33,842 nucleotides of DNA from Oscillospiraceae bacterium (GCA_031266295.1 JAISBH010000245.1:1-33842); one strand, 5' to 3'. Shown: positions 15,576-24,850, counted from the first letter of the stretch. Numbers and translations: made by a program. The notes: generated by a model from the sequence alone, not told the origin.

Positions 15576-16811
15576 ATGAATGAACTGCTGACGGTGGTTG
15601 TCACCGTACACAATACAGAGGCATATGTAGGGCAATGCGTGGAAAGCATTATAAAACAAACATACACCCCCCTTGAGATCATTCTGGTGGACGATGGATC
15701 GACGGACGACAGCGACAAGATATGCGATACGCTGGCAACGCTCGATTCTCGCATACAGGTAATCCATCAGGAGCAGCAGGGAGCGGCTGCAGCGCGCAAG
15801 GCAGGAATCCAGGCCGCGACAGGCGAGTACATCCACTTCGTCGACGACGACGACTGGCTGAAACCCAACATGGAAGCCGTGATGATGAACGGCCTAACTA
15901 AGAACGATGCCGACGTCATCGTGTGCGGATATCTGGATTACGTGGGTGATCACGTATACAGGCGCGCGCCCGGCCAGATAAAGCCCGGCGTGTACGACCG
16001 TAAGGCGATGATCCGGGACGTATTCCCATATATGATGCTGCCATATCCGCGCACATATAGCGGCGCTGGGCTGCAGATACCGCTGTGGATGAAGGTGTTC
16101 CGCACATCAATCGCATACGACGCGGTCATGCGCGTCGATCCCTCAATCAAGAAGCACAACGACCTCGCCTGTGTGTATGAGGCAATATACAACGCGAACC
16201 GCATGGTCATAATATCAGATAACCTGTACCATCATCGGCGCGGACGAAAAAACAGCATCACCAAGCGATTCCTGCCCGATCTGTACTCCGTAATCGAGGC
16301 GCTTATGAACCATATGCTCTCCGGTCCGCTGGCGGAAGATCTGCTCATTGCCAAGCAGCTGCCCAAACTCTTCACGATCAATATCGCCTACAGCGAGTCA
16401 ACGAATGGCAGAGGCCAGCGAAGCATCGAGGAGATGCAAGTACGCATGCGCATTCGGCAGCGGATTAAGGATCTGGCACGCCAGTTCACCCAGGCGTCGC
16501 GCAACGCGCAATCTACGGCGCAATCGGTGGGTACACGCCGCCCGAAGCCCAAAGCGCGTCCGTATCATCCGGCGCAACCAAGCGCGAAAGTTCAATCAGG
16601 AGTCCAGACACAGCCGCAATACGCCTCAAGAAAGCGCGTGACAAGACATGTCCAACGTCCGGCGAGGTCGATCCCGCATAAACTCCAGCGCAACGAGAGG
16701 GCAGCCGTGCCGTCTCACCCCAGACAGCACCCCGCCGTGCAACGGAGCAAGCGCAAGCCGCCGATCTCTATCAGGGTCGTCAAGTCTGGGAAGAGGGGGA
16801 GAGATTCATGA
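15576..16811 (+). CDS. GT2 family glycosyltransferase, copy 2, with long basic C-terminal tail
   Basis: A 411-residue GT-A glycosyltransferase. Its catalytic domain (about 1-300) parallels the neighbours: VVVTVHNTEAYVGQCVESII, LVDDGSTDDSDKICD and the acidic FVDDDDWLKPNM. From about residue 305 it carries a tail of roughly 105 residues, very rich in Arg, Lys, Pro, Gln and Ser and nearly free of acidic residues, with no recognisable fold. It may bind nucleic acid, anionic polymer or the membrane surface, or simply be disordered. The gene begins 25 bases after copy 1, with AGGAG upstream, and its stop overlaps the start of copy 3 by 4 bases (ATGA). Confidence 0.88.
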   Translation: MNELLTVVVTVHNTEAYVGQCVESIIKQTYTPLEIILVDDGSTDDSDKICDTLATLDSRIQVIHQEQQGAAAARKAGIQAATGEYIHFVDDDDWLKPNMEAVMMNGLTKNDADVIVCGYLDYVGDHVYRRAPGQIKPGVYDRKAMIRDVFPYMMLPYPRTYSGAGLQIPLWMKVFRTSIAYDAVMRVDPSIKKHNDLACVYEAIYNANRMVIISDNLYHHRRGRKNSITKRFLPDLYSVIEALMNHMLSGPLAEDLLIAKQLPKLFTINIAYSESTNGRGQRSIEEMQVRMRIRQRIKDLARQFTQASRNAQSTAQSVGTRRPKPKARPYHPAQPSAKVQSGVQTQPQYASRKRVTRHVQRPARSIPHKLQRNERAAVPSHPRQHPAVQRSKRKPPISIRVVKSGKRGRDS

Positions 16812-17914
16812 CAGGCGATTTAATCAGCGTGGTCGTAACTGTCCACAATACCAAATTGTACTTGCGAAAATGCATTGGGAGCATACTGGGTCAGACATAC
16901 GGCAACCTGGACATCATACTGGTCGACGACGGTTCGACAGACGGTTGCGCTGAACTGTGCGACATGTTCCGGAAAACCGACAAGCGCATACGCGTGATTC
17001 ACCAAAGCGCGAAAGGAGCGGCCGCCGCTCGCGCGGAAGGTATGCGTATCGTCAGGGGCAAGTTTGTCCACTTCGTCGACGACGACGATTGGATGGACGC
17101 GGACATGGAGGAGAAGATGATGCAGGCGCAGGATCGAACCGACGCCGACGTTGTTATAAGCAGACACATCGTTGAGCGCGGTACGCCTCACTTTGGTGGA
17201 TCGGGCAAATGCCCGCCTGGGGTTTACGATCGCGCACGCATGGAGCGGGAGATATTCCCGGGAATGATGAGCTGGAATAACACCAGCGAGCGCGGCATCC
17301 ACCCAAACCTGTGGATGAAGCTGTTCCGTACAGAGACAGTGCGCGACGCCATCCTGCGCGTCGATCCCCGCATACTTAAGGCGAACGATGTCGCGGCCTG
17401 CTACGAGGCACTGTATGCCGCCAACAAGATCGTTATCATACCAGAGAGGTATTATCATTATCGGCTGGGTAGGCCCAAGAGCATCACTACGTCGTTCGTC
17501 GCGAAATACTACGAATCCATGCAAGCCTTGCTGGATCACCTGCTATCCAGCCCTATGGCGCAGCGGCCAGAGATAGCCCGGCAGATTCCACGCATCATGC
17601 GTAGCTGTCTAAATTACGGTATGCAGGGCGGATGCGGCCGAAACGTCGGCGATGAGGCCAAGATACGCGCCAAACTTATGTCGCGCTTATCCCAGCTGGA
17701 GCAAAACCGAACGGCTAGGCGTTTGCAGGCACACCAAAACGGACACCGAACGAATTCGCGCGGAGCAATGCCCGGTGCGCTGAACCCGGCGAGAGCGCCA
17801 AGGGCAACAACTAGGCCGTCAACTCCGCTTGCCATCAGGCGCGTGATAAACCGCGGCAGCAGAGTATCGACGGCTCAAATAGGGAATAGGCCCTTGCCTC
17901 AGGATATAAAATGA
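16808..17914 (+). CDS. GT2 family glycosyltransferase, copy 3, with basic C-terminal tail
   Basis: A 368-residue paralog of the two preceding genes: VVVTVHNTKLYLRKCIGSIL, ILVDDGSTDGCAELCD, FVDDDDWMDADM and the shared LWMKLFRTE and YYHYRLGRPKSIT segments. The last roughly 70-75 residues (from about 295) form a basic, proline/arginine/asparagine-rich tail that differs in sequence from that of copy 2. Its ATG overlaps the stop of copy 2 (ATGA), so it is translationally coupled, with AGAGGGGGAG as ribosome site. Three tandem paralogs suggest successive or alternative sugar additions on one glycan (inference). Confidence 0.88.
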   Translation: MTGDLISVVVTVHNTKLYLRKCIGSILGQTYGNLDIILVDDGSTDGCAELCDMFRKTDKRIRVIHQSAKGAAAARAEGMRIVRGKFVHFVDDDDWMDADMEEKMMQAQDRTDADVVISRHIVERGTPHFGGSGKCPPGVYDRARMEREIFPGMMSWNNTSERGIHPNLWMKLFRTETVRDAILRVDPRILKANDVAACYEALYAANKIVIIPERYYHYRLGRPKSITTSFVAKYYESMQALLDHLLSSPMAQRPEIARQIPRIMRSCLNYGMQGGCGRNVGDEAKIRAKLMSRLSQLEQNRTARRLQAHQNGHRTNSRGAMPGALNPARAPRATTRPSTPLAIRRVINRGSRVSTAQIGNRPLPQDIK

Positions 17915-17952
17915 CGCGAACCTAACGGAGCGTTTCCCGCCGCAACGGACAG

Positions 17953-17979
17953 CCGCGGATTGCGCGGCGCAGTCCGCGG
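17953..17979. terminator. Hairpin between the convergent glycosyltransferase and hydrolase genes
   Basis: CCGCGGA (17953-17959) pairs with TCCGCGG (17973-17979). The stem continues by a T-G wobble and TGC/GCA around a 5-base loop, about 11 bp in all. No T-run follows on either strand, so termination is only plausible; its place between two convergent genes supports it. Confidence 0.5.
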
Positions 17980-18008
17980 ATCTGCGCTATAGTTGACGCG
18001 GCGCAGGG

Positions 18009-19490
18009 TTACTTCCTCAACCCAATCAAATTAAGATTAACTTGACTGAATCCTACGTTTCGCGAGCAATTAACGCGAATCGCGCCGCCGACGAACGTCA
18101 CGCGGATATCGTCGATGAACGGCGTGGTAGTATAGACGACGCGAATGTGCCATGTACCATCCTCGATAGCGCACACGGCTGACAGCGGATACGGCGTGAC
18201 GCCGCTGTTGAGCGATGATGGTGCAGCGGCGCAGCCTTCACGGTTGTAGTCTGTTTCTATCCATCGGCGGGTTCTTGCGCGTATAACAGTGCTGGCGTGC
18301 TCATATTGGAGCGTAAACGCATCAACCGCGTCATTACAACCCAGCGACACAACCACGCTCTTAATACCCAGTACGTTGTCGGCAAAAATGTAGGTGGCGA
18401 TTCCCTCCGGCGCGTCTGGCAGCGACGCCGCGCGAGGCGGATACTCCTCGTCGATTGAGTCTCTATCGGCGGTCAAGGCGATCGATTCGACTGAAAGTGA
18501 ACCTAACCTGGCGTCTAGCTCGGCTTGGGCGGCTGCATCCTCGGGTATCGGGTGATCGTGAAGCCCAGGCACAAGTTCGTCGAAGAACAGATCCATCTCC
18601 TCTTGCATGTCGCCAAGCCCAGCGTTCACTGCAAGTATCATGTCATGCTTGGGCAAAACGACGCATAACTGACCGAACGCGCCGTCGCCTCGGAACGCGT
18701 CCTCGCGCGCGCAGCGCCAGAACTGGTATCCATACCCGGCGCACCAATCCGGTGTAGAGTCGGGCTGGCGGATGTGGAATGACGTAGCGTCGTCAATCCA
18801 CTCTGAGTTCAGTAGCTGTTTGCCATCCCATTGACCGCGCTGCAGCAAGAATTGGCCGAACTTCGCAATGTCGCCCGTGCGCAGACTCAACCCATATCCT
18901 CCTGCACAGATATCCCCCGGCAAGCGTTCCCAACAATAACCCTCAATGCCTAGCGGGGCGAATAGGCGCGGGTTCAGGTATTCGTCCAGATGCATGCTCG
19001 TGACTTTCTCGATGATCGCGCCCGCCATGCAGCTGCCCGCCGTGTTATATAGGAAGCGGCTGCCCGGTTCCAGCGGCACATACGATGTAAGGAACGTGCG
19101 GATGAAATCCTCGTCGATCGGCGGTTCGGTCATATGTCCGGTGCACATGCCCAGCAAGTGACGCACCTTCATAGCCAGCATGTTCGCGCAGGGTGGGGAA
19201 GGCAGCTTTTCGGGAAAAAACGAAACGACGGGCGCGTCCAGTGAAAGCAATCCCTCCTGTATGGCAAACCCGGCGGCGGTTGACATGAAACTCTTCGTCA
19301 GCGAGAAGAGCATGTGTCGCAGGTCTTCACGGTACGGCTTGTACCAACCTTTGCTGATCACGTGTCCGTGCCGAACCAGCACTATCCCATTCAGGTTGAT
19401 ATGTTTTTCGGCGGCGGCGTCCAACAGGCGCAGTATCGCCTTGGGGTCGACTCCCATCTGGCTGGGGGAAGCGGCGGGCAGTTGTGTCAT
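18009..19490 (-). CDS. Serine hydrolase of the beta-lactamase class C / penicillin-binding-protein-like family
   Basis: A 493-residue protein whose first about 310 residues match the beta-lactamase-related serine hydrolases. The nucleophile motif SLTK (S63-K66) is followed by YNTAGS (Y148) as the Tyr/Asn motif and a glycine-rich FRGDGAFGQL in place of the third KTG/HxG motif. The C-terminal about 170 residues form a separate beta-rich domain like that appended to some clostridial esterases. No signal peptide is seen, so it is probably a cytoplasmic esterase or deacylase. The start ATG at 19490 has GGAG 8 bases upstream; a GTG three codons earlier is possible. It is divergent from sugar importer 2 and may process its substrate (inference). 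Confidence 0.85.
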   Translation of the reverse strand: MTQLPAASPSQMGVDPKAILRLLDAAAEKHINLNGIVLVRHGHVISKGWYKPYREDLRHMLFSLTKSFMSTAAGFAIQEGLLSLDAPVVSFFPEKLPSPPCANMLAMKVRHLLGMCTGHMTEPPIDEDFIRTFLTSYVPLEPGSRFLYNTAGSCMAGAIIEKVTSMHLDEYLNPRLFAPLGIEGYCWERLPGDICAGGYGLSLRTGDIAKFGQFLLQRGQWDGKQLLNSEWIDDATSFHIRQPDSTPDWCAGYGYQFWRCAREDAFRGDGAFGQLCVVLPKHDMILAVNAGLGDMQEEMDLFFDELVPGLHDHPIPEDAAAQAELDARLGSLSVESIALTADRDSIDEEYPPRAASLPDAPEGIATYIFADNVLGIKSVVVSLGCNDAVDAFTLQYEHASTVIRARTRRWIETDYNREGCAAAPSSLNSGVTPYPLSAVCAIEDGTWHIRVVYTTTPFIDDIRVTFVGGAIRVNCSRNVGFSQVNLNLIGLRK

Positions 19491-19536
19491 ACGACGCACT
19501 CCAATCGCAGTTTCTGCAGGTCATTTCACTATCTCT

Positions 19537-19565
19537 ATTATGTTTCAGGATAATCCTCGTGTCAA
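19537..19565 (-). promoter_or_regulatory. Promoter of the serine hydrolase gene with an embedded palindrome
   Basis: Minus-strand TTGACA (19560-19565), 17-base spacer, CATAAT (19537-19542). The spacer contains the palindrome AGGAT-A-ATCCT (19547-19557), a possible operator half-way between the boxes. Confidence 0.75.
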
Positions 19566-19621
19566 TATCACGCCGCAAATACCATACCGTAAATATTGCT
19601 AGTCAGAGAACGGAAAACATA

Positions 19622-19650
19622 TTGTGCCTTCATACTGTATATGCTATACT
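19622..19650 (+). promoter_or_regulatory. Promoter of sugar importer 2 operon
   Basis: TTGTGC (19622-19627), 17-base spacer, TATACT (19645-19650), about 50 bases before the chosen permease start. Confidence 0.65.
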
Positions 19651-19706
19651 TGCTAAGAATACTGGATGTAATATATCGCAAGCGGTATATGGGGGGAGGC
19701 TCGGGT

Positions 19707-20684
19707 ATGACTGGAGTGAGTACAGGGACTGTACGTCCACTTGCGAAGCGGCTTGGTTCGGCAAAGACGAAGAAGCTGATCGCGCTGACGAGCATGGCTC
19801 TGCCTGGCGCGGTGTGGCTGCTGCTGTTGCGGTATCTGCCCATGTTCGGTATAGTCATAGCGTTCAAGGAATACAGGATATATACGAAGGCCAACACGCT
19901 GCTGAACAACATAATTCACAGCAAGTGGGTGGGGCTGAAGAATTTCTCGTTCCTGTTCACAACGACCGACTCGCTTCGGATGATACGCAACACGGTCTGC
20001 TACAACCTCGTCTGGATATTCCTGGGAATGGTCGTCGCGGTGACGTTCGCCGTGCTGCTCTCGCAGCTGCCGCGCCAGAGGATAGCCAAGGGATATCAAA
20101 CGGCGATGTTCTTTCCGTACTTCCTCAGCTGGGTGGTTGTAAGCTATTTCGTGTTCGCATTCATCAGTCCGGACAAGGGATTGATAACGGCTGGTCAGCG
20201 CGCCGCAGGCGTTGTGATGCCCACCAACTGGTATACCGTGCCGGGGTATTGGCCAGGGCTGCTCACCGTCGCAAATCTGTGGAAGAACGCCGGCTATTCC
20301 AGTATACTGTATCTGGCGACGATTACGGGTATCGATGCGTCGCTGTACGAAGCCGCGCGGATTGATGGCGCAACCCGACCGCAGCAGGTGCGATATATCA
20401 CACTGCCACAGCTGCGATCGATGATACTGATACTGCTGGTGATGAACCTGGGTCGAGTGTTCAACTCGGATTTCGGCCTGTTCTACAACGTACCGATGAA
20501 CAGCGGGCCGCTGTTCCCCGTCACGCAGGTTATTGATACGTACGTATATCGCACATACATCACAACCGGCAACATTGGTATGTCGTCGGCAGCCGGATTG
20601 TTCCAGCAAGCGGTAGGCTTCGTGTTTATGATGACGATGAACATGGTGGCCAAACGGATAGATCCCAACGGCGGGTTGTTCTGA
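19707..20684 (+). CDS. Sugar ABC importer 2 permease, LplB-like
   Basis: A 325-residue CUT1 permease, first gene of a second carbohydrate importer. It shows a helix around LPGAVWLLLLRYLPMFGIVI, the hallmark MFGIVIAFKEYRIY, and the ATPase-docking loop YEAARIDGATRPQQ..ITLPQL. The start is set at the ATG at 19707 because GGGGAGG lies 7 bases before it; the frame is open for over 35 codons upstream across the promoter. It ends MVAKRIDPNGGLF, typical of the LplB group. No ATPase gene is in the operon. Confidence 0.92.
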   Translation: MTGVSTGTVRPLAKRLGSAKTKKLIALTSMALPGAVWLLLLRYLPMFGIVIAFKEYRIYTKANTLLNNIIHSKWVGLKNFSFLFTTTDSLRMIRNTVCYNLVWIFLGMVVAVTFAVLLSQLPRQRIAKGYQTAMFFPYFLSWVVVSYFVFAFISPDKGLITAGQRAAGVVMPTNWYTVPGYWPGLLTVANLWKNAGYSSILYLATITGIDASLYEAARIDGATRPQQVRYITLPQLRSMILILLVMNLGRVFNSDFGLFYNVPMNSGPLFPVTQVIDTYVYRTYITTGNIGMSSAAGLFQQAVGFVFMMTMNMVAKRIDPNGGLF

Positions 20685-20708
20685 TAATTAGAGCGGGGAG
20701 GGATTGAG

Positions 20709-21635
20709 ATGAACGCTGCGCAGGCCGCGCGTAAACCGATGAAACTGGATCGGATAGGGGTCGGCTGGGAAGCGATACTGCACACCATATTAGGCGGATT
20801 CTCGCTAGCGTGCGTGGTTCCGTTCATATTCGTGATAATTATATCCTTCTCGGCCGAGAGTTCGCTAAAGACGATCGGGTTCTCATTCTGGCCCAATCAG
20901 TTTTCAGCGGAGGCGTATCAGTATGTGTTCCGATGGGGCGACCAACTGTGGCGGTCGTATTTCAACAGCTTTTTTGTGACAATAGCGGGCACGTCGATCT
21001 CGCTGGTCATAACTTTGCTGTACTCATACGCGCTGTATCGCAAGGATTTTAAGTTCCGCACATTCTTCTCGTTCCTCAGTTTCATCACGATGATATTCGG
21101 CGGCGGGCTGGTGCCGACCGTCATGGTGTGCAAACAGCTGCTCGGGTTGAATGACAACTACTGGGCGCTGATTGTCCCCGCCCTGGTAAGTCCGTTCATG
21201 TTCATAGTGATGCGCACGTTCTTCGCCTCGACGATCCCGGACGCATTGATCGAATCCGCGTCCATCGACGGCAGCGGGGAGTACCGCACGCTGGCGCAGA
21301 TCGTCCTGCCTATCTCCACGCCGGGGATCGCGACGGTCGCGCTGCTTACCGCGCTCAGCTATTGGAACGAATGGTTCCTCGCGCTGCTGTACATCAAGAG
21401 CGCGCAGTACATACCGCTGCAATATCTGCTGATGCGTATGCAGAATCAGATAGACTTTCTGGCGAGAAACAGCGCGATGATCGGCATTGAGGCCGCAAAT
21501 ATCGCCGCGCAGTTGCCTCGCGAGAACCTGCGCATGGCACTGGTGGTGTTCATCGTGCTGCCTATCGCGTGCGCGTATCCGTTCTTCCAGCGGTATATCG
21601 TCGCGGGACTGACAATCGGTTCGGTCAAGGGATAG
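20709..21635 (+). CDS. Sugar ABC importer 2 permease, LplC-like
   Basis: A 308-residue permease, partner of the preceding gene. About six membrane helices, the EAA loop IESASIDGSGEYRTL..IVLPISTPG, and the family's closing FFQRYIVAGLTIGSVKG. The ATG follows the previous stop by about two dozen bases with GGGAGGGATTGAG as ribosome site. It is most similar in layout to the importer 1 permease at 6146-7063. Confidence 0.93.
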   Translation: MNAAQAARKPMKLDRIGVGWEAILHTILGGFSLACVVPFIFVIIISFSAESSLKTIGFSFWPNQFSAEAYQYVFRWGDQLWRSYFNSFFVTIAGTSISLVITLLYSYALYRKDFKFRTFFSFLSFITMIFGGGLVPTVMVCKQLLGLNDNYWALIVPALVSPFMFIVMRTFFASTIPDALIESASIDGSGEYRTLAQIVLPISTPGIATVALLTALSYWNEWFLALLYIKSAQYIPLQYLLMRMQNQIDFLARNSAMIGIEAANIAAQLPRENLRMALVVFIVLPIACAYPFFQRYIVAGLTIGSVKG

Positions 21636-21720
21636 AGGCAATGAATAAAAGGTGATACGGCGGAGTGATCCGTCTTAGTTCACAAATACGAAAAGACAAA
21701 ATGAAGGAGGACCATTGTCT
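21636..21720 (+). other. Intercistronic leader of the binding-protein gene
   Basis: A small stem GGCGGA/TCCGTC (about 21660-21676, one G-U pair) lies between the permease and binding-protein genes, then GAAGGAGG as ribosome site. Such stems often allow the binding protein to be made in excess. Confidence 0.35.
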
Positions 21721-23217
21721 ATGAAACGCGGACTGGCTATCACCCTGGCGCTGGCGATGCTGGCTGTATTGTTCGTCGGCATTCCCGCAGCTGGCGCAAG
21801 CGAACCCACCGTAAAACTCAAGTGGATGCTGCACGGCAGCAATGTTATCGATGACAAACCCATTCTGGAGGCTGTCAACGCGTACCTGAAGGACAAGATC
21901 AACGCCGAGCTGCAGGTCATCTGGGGCACATGGGGCGATTTCGACACCAATGTCGTCACGTCCATCAACAGCGGCGACGATATCGACATCTATTTCACCT
22001 GTTCATGGTCGGCAAACGAGTACAGCCGTTACGCAAAGCAGGGCGCGTATGTGCGCCTGGACGATCCAGATAACAACCTGCTGGAGCAGTACGCGCCTGA
22101 TCTTTTCACAAAGCTGCCAAAGGTGCTGGCTGACGCAGCCGTAGTAGAAGGCGCGGACGGCGTGGGCGTCTACGGCATCCCGGGATACAAGGAAGTCGCA
22201 CAGCAGTATACATGGGACATCAACACCCCGCTGCTGGAGGAACTGGGCTACACTGTAGATGATGTAGGCGATTTCTACGAACTTGGCCCGCTGCTGCAGA
22301 AGGCTAAGGAAGCAAAAGGGCCGGACTTCTACCCGTTGAACCTGGAAGTGGGCGTGATCATCCGCATAGCGATGAACACGACATTCCCGGCCAGCGATTC
22401 GCTCATCTCATTCCCGTTCAATCCCGAGCATCCCGCACAGTCCGGCACCGAGGTATACGACACGTTTGAGATGCCGGAATTCGCGAAGTACTGCGCGAAG
22501 ATTCGTGAATACTTCCTGGCCGGTTACATCAATCCCGTTCACGCAACGGCCGAGGCCAGCAGCGCCGCGCGAACGGACGCTCAGATGACGGGCAATTACC
22601 TGATTGGCACGCAGGTCTATTCACCGGGTTATGACACCCAGGCGAGCCTTGAGCGCAAGTTCCCCGTGACATTCAAGCCGACCCATAAGTCGCTGATCGA
22701 CACGGTTTCAGCGCGCGGCGCCATGATGGCGATATCAACCGCCTCTAAGAATCCCGCCAAGGCGCTGGAATTTCTGGCGCTGCTGAACACCGACCCGACG
22801 CTGTTCACGATGGTTGCGTACGGCGTGGAAGGCATCCATTACAACCTGACCGACGAAGGCTTGATTGAGTTCACGGATAAGCACAACGATTACCTGCCGT
22901 GGCGCAACGGCCTGGGCAACATCACCCAACTGCCACTTACCGTGCAGGATGATCCGCTGATCTGGGAGAAGTTTGCCGAGTTCAACGACGGCGAAGGTCT
23001 GCCGATCCTCGGCTTCACGCTAAATCAGGAACCTATCCAGAACGAACTGGCCGCGCTGGCCAATGTACGCGCCGAGTATATGGATCAGCTGGGTTCGGGC
23101 GTGGTTGATCCGGACGTCGTGCTGCCGGAAGCGATAGCGAAATTGAAGGCAAATGGCATTGACAAGGTGATTGAAGAAGTCAACAGTCAGATTAAGGCGT
23201 TCATCGAGTCCAAGTAA
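21721..23217 (+). CDS. Extracellular solute-binding protein of sugar ABC importer 2 (DUF3502-type)
   Basis: A 498-residue secreted sugar-binding protein. The signal peptide (MKRGLAITLALAMLAVLFVG.. to about residue 27, cleavage near GAS/EP) has no lipobox cysteine. The C-terminal about 140 residues match the DUF3502 domain seen in this binding-protein group (WEKFAEFNDG..GFTLN, then LGSGVVDPD..LKANGIDKVIEEVNSQIKAF). GAAGGAGG lies 10 bases before the ATG at 21721; a TTG two codons earlier is a less likely start. It closes the importer 2 operon. Substrate unknown. Confidence 0.9.
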   Translation: MKRGLAITLALAMLAVLFVGIPAAGASEPTVKLKWMLHGSNVIDDKPILEAVNAYLKDKINAELQVIWGTWGDFDTNVVTSINSGDDIDIYFTCSWSANEYSRYAKQGAYVRLDDPDNNLLEQYAPDLFTKLPKVLADAAVVEGADGVGVYGIPGYKEVAQQYTWDINTPLLEELGYTVDDVGDFYELGPLLQKAKEAKGPDFYPLNLEVGVIIRIAMNTTFPASDSLISFPFNPEHPAQSGTEVYDTFEMPEFAKYCAKIREYFLAGYINPVHATAEASSAARTDAQMTGNYLIGTQVYSPGYDTQASLERKFPVTFKPTHKSLIDTVSARGAMMAISTASKNPAKALEFLALLNTDPTLFTMVAYGVEGIHYNLTDEGLIEFTDKHNDYLPWRNGLGNITQLPLTVQDDPLIWEKFAEFNDGEGLPILGFTLNQEPIQNELAALANVRAEYMDQLGSGVVDPDVVLPEAIAKLKANGIDKVIEEVNSQIKAFIESK

Positions 23218-23236
23218 GGCTTCGGCTATGCGGCGT

Positions 23237-23270
23237 GCCTCCCTGGCTTCGGCTGGGGAGGCGTTTCTCT
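23237..23270 (+). terminator. Terminator of the sugar importer 2 operon
   Basis: GCCTCCC (23237-23243) pairs with GGGAGGC (23256-23262), capped by GC-TTCG-GC, followed by GTTTCTCTT. It lies 20 bases past the stop codon. Confidence 0.85.
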
Positions 23271-23293
23271 TATGGGCGACGAGGAGGCTCACC

Positions 23294-24826
23294 TTACTCG
23301 CCGAACACCATGCCCTCAACATATTCATCCATAAACATCGGGTTTGAGGACAGTTCGATCAGCCTTACCGCGCAGTCGATATGCTCGCTCTGCACCCGTA
23401 TATCGTCATTGAGCAGTACCATCACCGCGCCCATGCCAGCACCGTTCCCTATCGCGCGCGCCTTCGCCGCGAATCCTTTGGGCAGCAATCCTATCCGCTC
23501 CGCCGAATCCGCGCGTATCTTGCTGCCGAACCCACCCGCCACCACCAGCGTATCCACATCGCCGACCGTCAGCCCAGTCTCGCCGAGCAGCGTCAGCATA
23601 CCCGCGCGGATGGCGGCCTTGGCCAATTGCAGCGCGCGCACATCCTTTTGAGTAACGGTCACATCCGTGCCGGGAAATGTGAAATCGCCGCCGTCAAGAT
23701 AACCGGATTCATCCAAGATTCCGGCGTCCAGCAGCGCGGCAGCCGCGTCTACCAGCCCCGTGCCGCACACGCCGCGCGCGGGAGCGCCACCGATCGTAGA
23801 GAACCGGAACGCTCCGTCGATCCAGTCCACACGATCTATTGCTCCTGGTTCGGCTAACATCCCGCACGATATGCCAGCGCCCTCGAACGCGGGGCCGGCC
23901 GCCGTCGCGCAGCAGGTCAATACGCCGTTTGCCGCAAGCGCAATCTCACCGTTCGTGCCGATGTCCACCATCAACAGCGGCGCGCCGCCGTGAACGCGCC
24001 CGTTGACGAACAAACCGCCTGCCAACATGGCCGTCGTGATGTCCGCGCCGACATACGCCCCGACGCAGCGCGGCAGGTATACCTCTACCGTATCAGGTAA
24101 GCGCAGCGAGTCCGGCCGACGGAACTCGCCGAACAAATGCTCCGCGACGAAGGGCATCGCGGACAATGGTTTCGTCGGCAGACCGCACAGCAGCGTCAGC
24201 ATGGCGGTGTTGCCCGTGAGCGCCAGCCGCCGCAGTTCGGCTGGATCGCGTTCGTTTGCGCGCAGCAGCGCAGCGATCAAGCCGCTTACGCAGCGGCCTA
24301 TGGATTCGGCCAGCGCGGCGGCGTGCCCATCCATTGAGGCTTGGACGCGCGATATAACGTCCGCGCCGTATGGCGCCTGCGGGTTCAGCGCAGACGACGC
24401 TGCCAAGCGTTCGCCGCTGACCATATCATACAGATACGCGGCGACCGTTGTTGTGCCGATATCCACAGCCACGCCTAGGCCGATTAAGCTGTTTGAGACG
24501 GTGAAGGCTGGGGTTACGCCTTCGATCTGGATAGGCACGAGTTGATCTGGCGAATTTTTCGCGAGTAGTGTGGCGTCGCCCAATACAGTCATGCGGCACG
24601 CGTAACGTATGCCGCTTCCCGGCTGAATGAGCTCCGATTCGACCGCGTCCGGCTCGGACAGCTTACCCGATATTGCCACGGTGCATTGATTGCAGCGCAT
24701 CATGCCTCCGCATGGCGCGTGCACTGGTGTGCCGCTGCCGCGCAGCAGATCGAGCAATCGTATCGGCGGAGTGAACATAATCGAACGGACGGCGGCGTTT
24801 CCTTCGCGGACGGTTAATGTTGACAT
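23294..24826 (-). CDS. RACo-like protein: 2Fe-2S ferredoxin plus ASKHA domain (corrinoid protein reactivator)
   Basis: A 510-residue cytoplasmic protein of the kind that uses ATP to reduce inactivated corrinoid proteins of methyltransferase systems (RACo, RamA, DUF4445 group). The N-terminal ferredoxin-like domain has four cysteines spaced for a 2Fe-2S cluster: C39, C45, C48 and C77. The middle and C-terminal part is an ASKHA-type ATPase region with VDIGTTTVAAYLYD (about 117-130), ALTGNTAM, VDIGTNGEIAL and VVAGGFGSKI. The start is set at the ATG at 24826, with GGAGGC upstream; the frame remains open 73 codons further but crosses the divergent promoters. No corrinoid methyltransferase gene is in the window. 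It is divergent from the DUF1638 gene. Confidence 0.88.
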   Translation of the reverse strand: MSTLTVREGNAAVRSIMFTPPIRLLDLLRGSGTPVHAPCGGMMRCNQCTVAISGKLSEPDAVESELIQPGSGIRYACRMTVLGDATLLAKNSPDQLVPIQIEGVTPAFTVSNSLIGLGVAVDIGTTTVAAYLYDMVSGERLAASSALNPQAPYGADVISRVQASMDGHAAALAESIGRCVSGLIAALLRANERDPAELRRLALTGNTAMLTLLCGLPTKPLSAMPFVAEHLFGEFRRPDSLRLPDTVEVYLPRCVGAYVGADITTAMLAGGLFVNGRVHGGAPLLMVDIGTNGEIALAANGVLTCCATAAGPAFEGAGISCGMLAEPGAIDRVDWIDGAFRFSTIGGAPARGVCGTGLVDAAAALLDAGILDESGYLDGGDFTFPGTDVTVTQKDVRALQLAKAAIRAGMLTLLGETGLTVGDVDTLVVAGGFGSKIRADSAERIGLLPKGFAAKARAIGNGAGMGAVMVLLNDDIRVQSEHIDCAVRLIELSSNPMFMDEYVEGMVFGE

Positions 24827-24850
24827 ATACTGCCTCCATAATGTTTCCAC

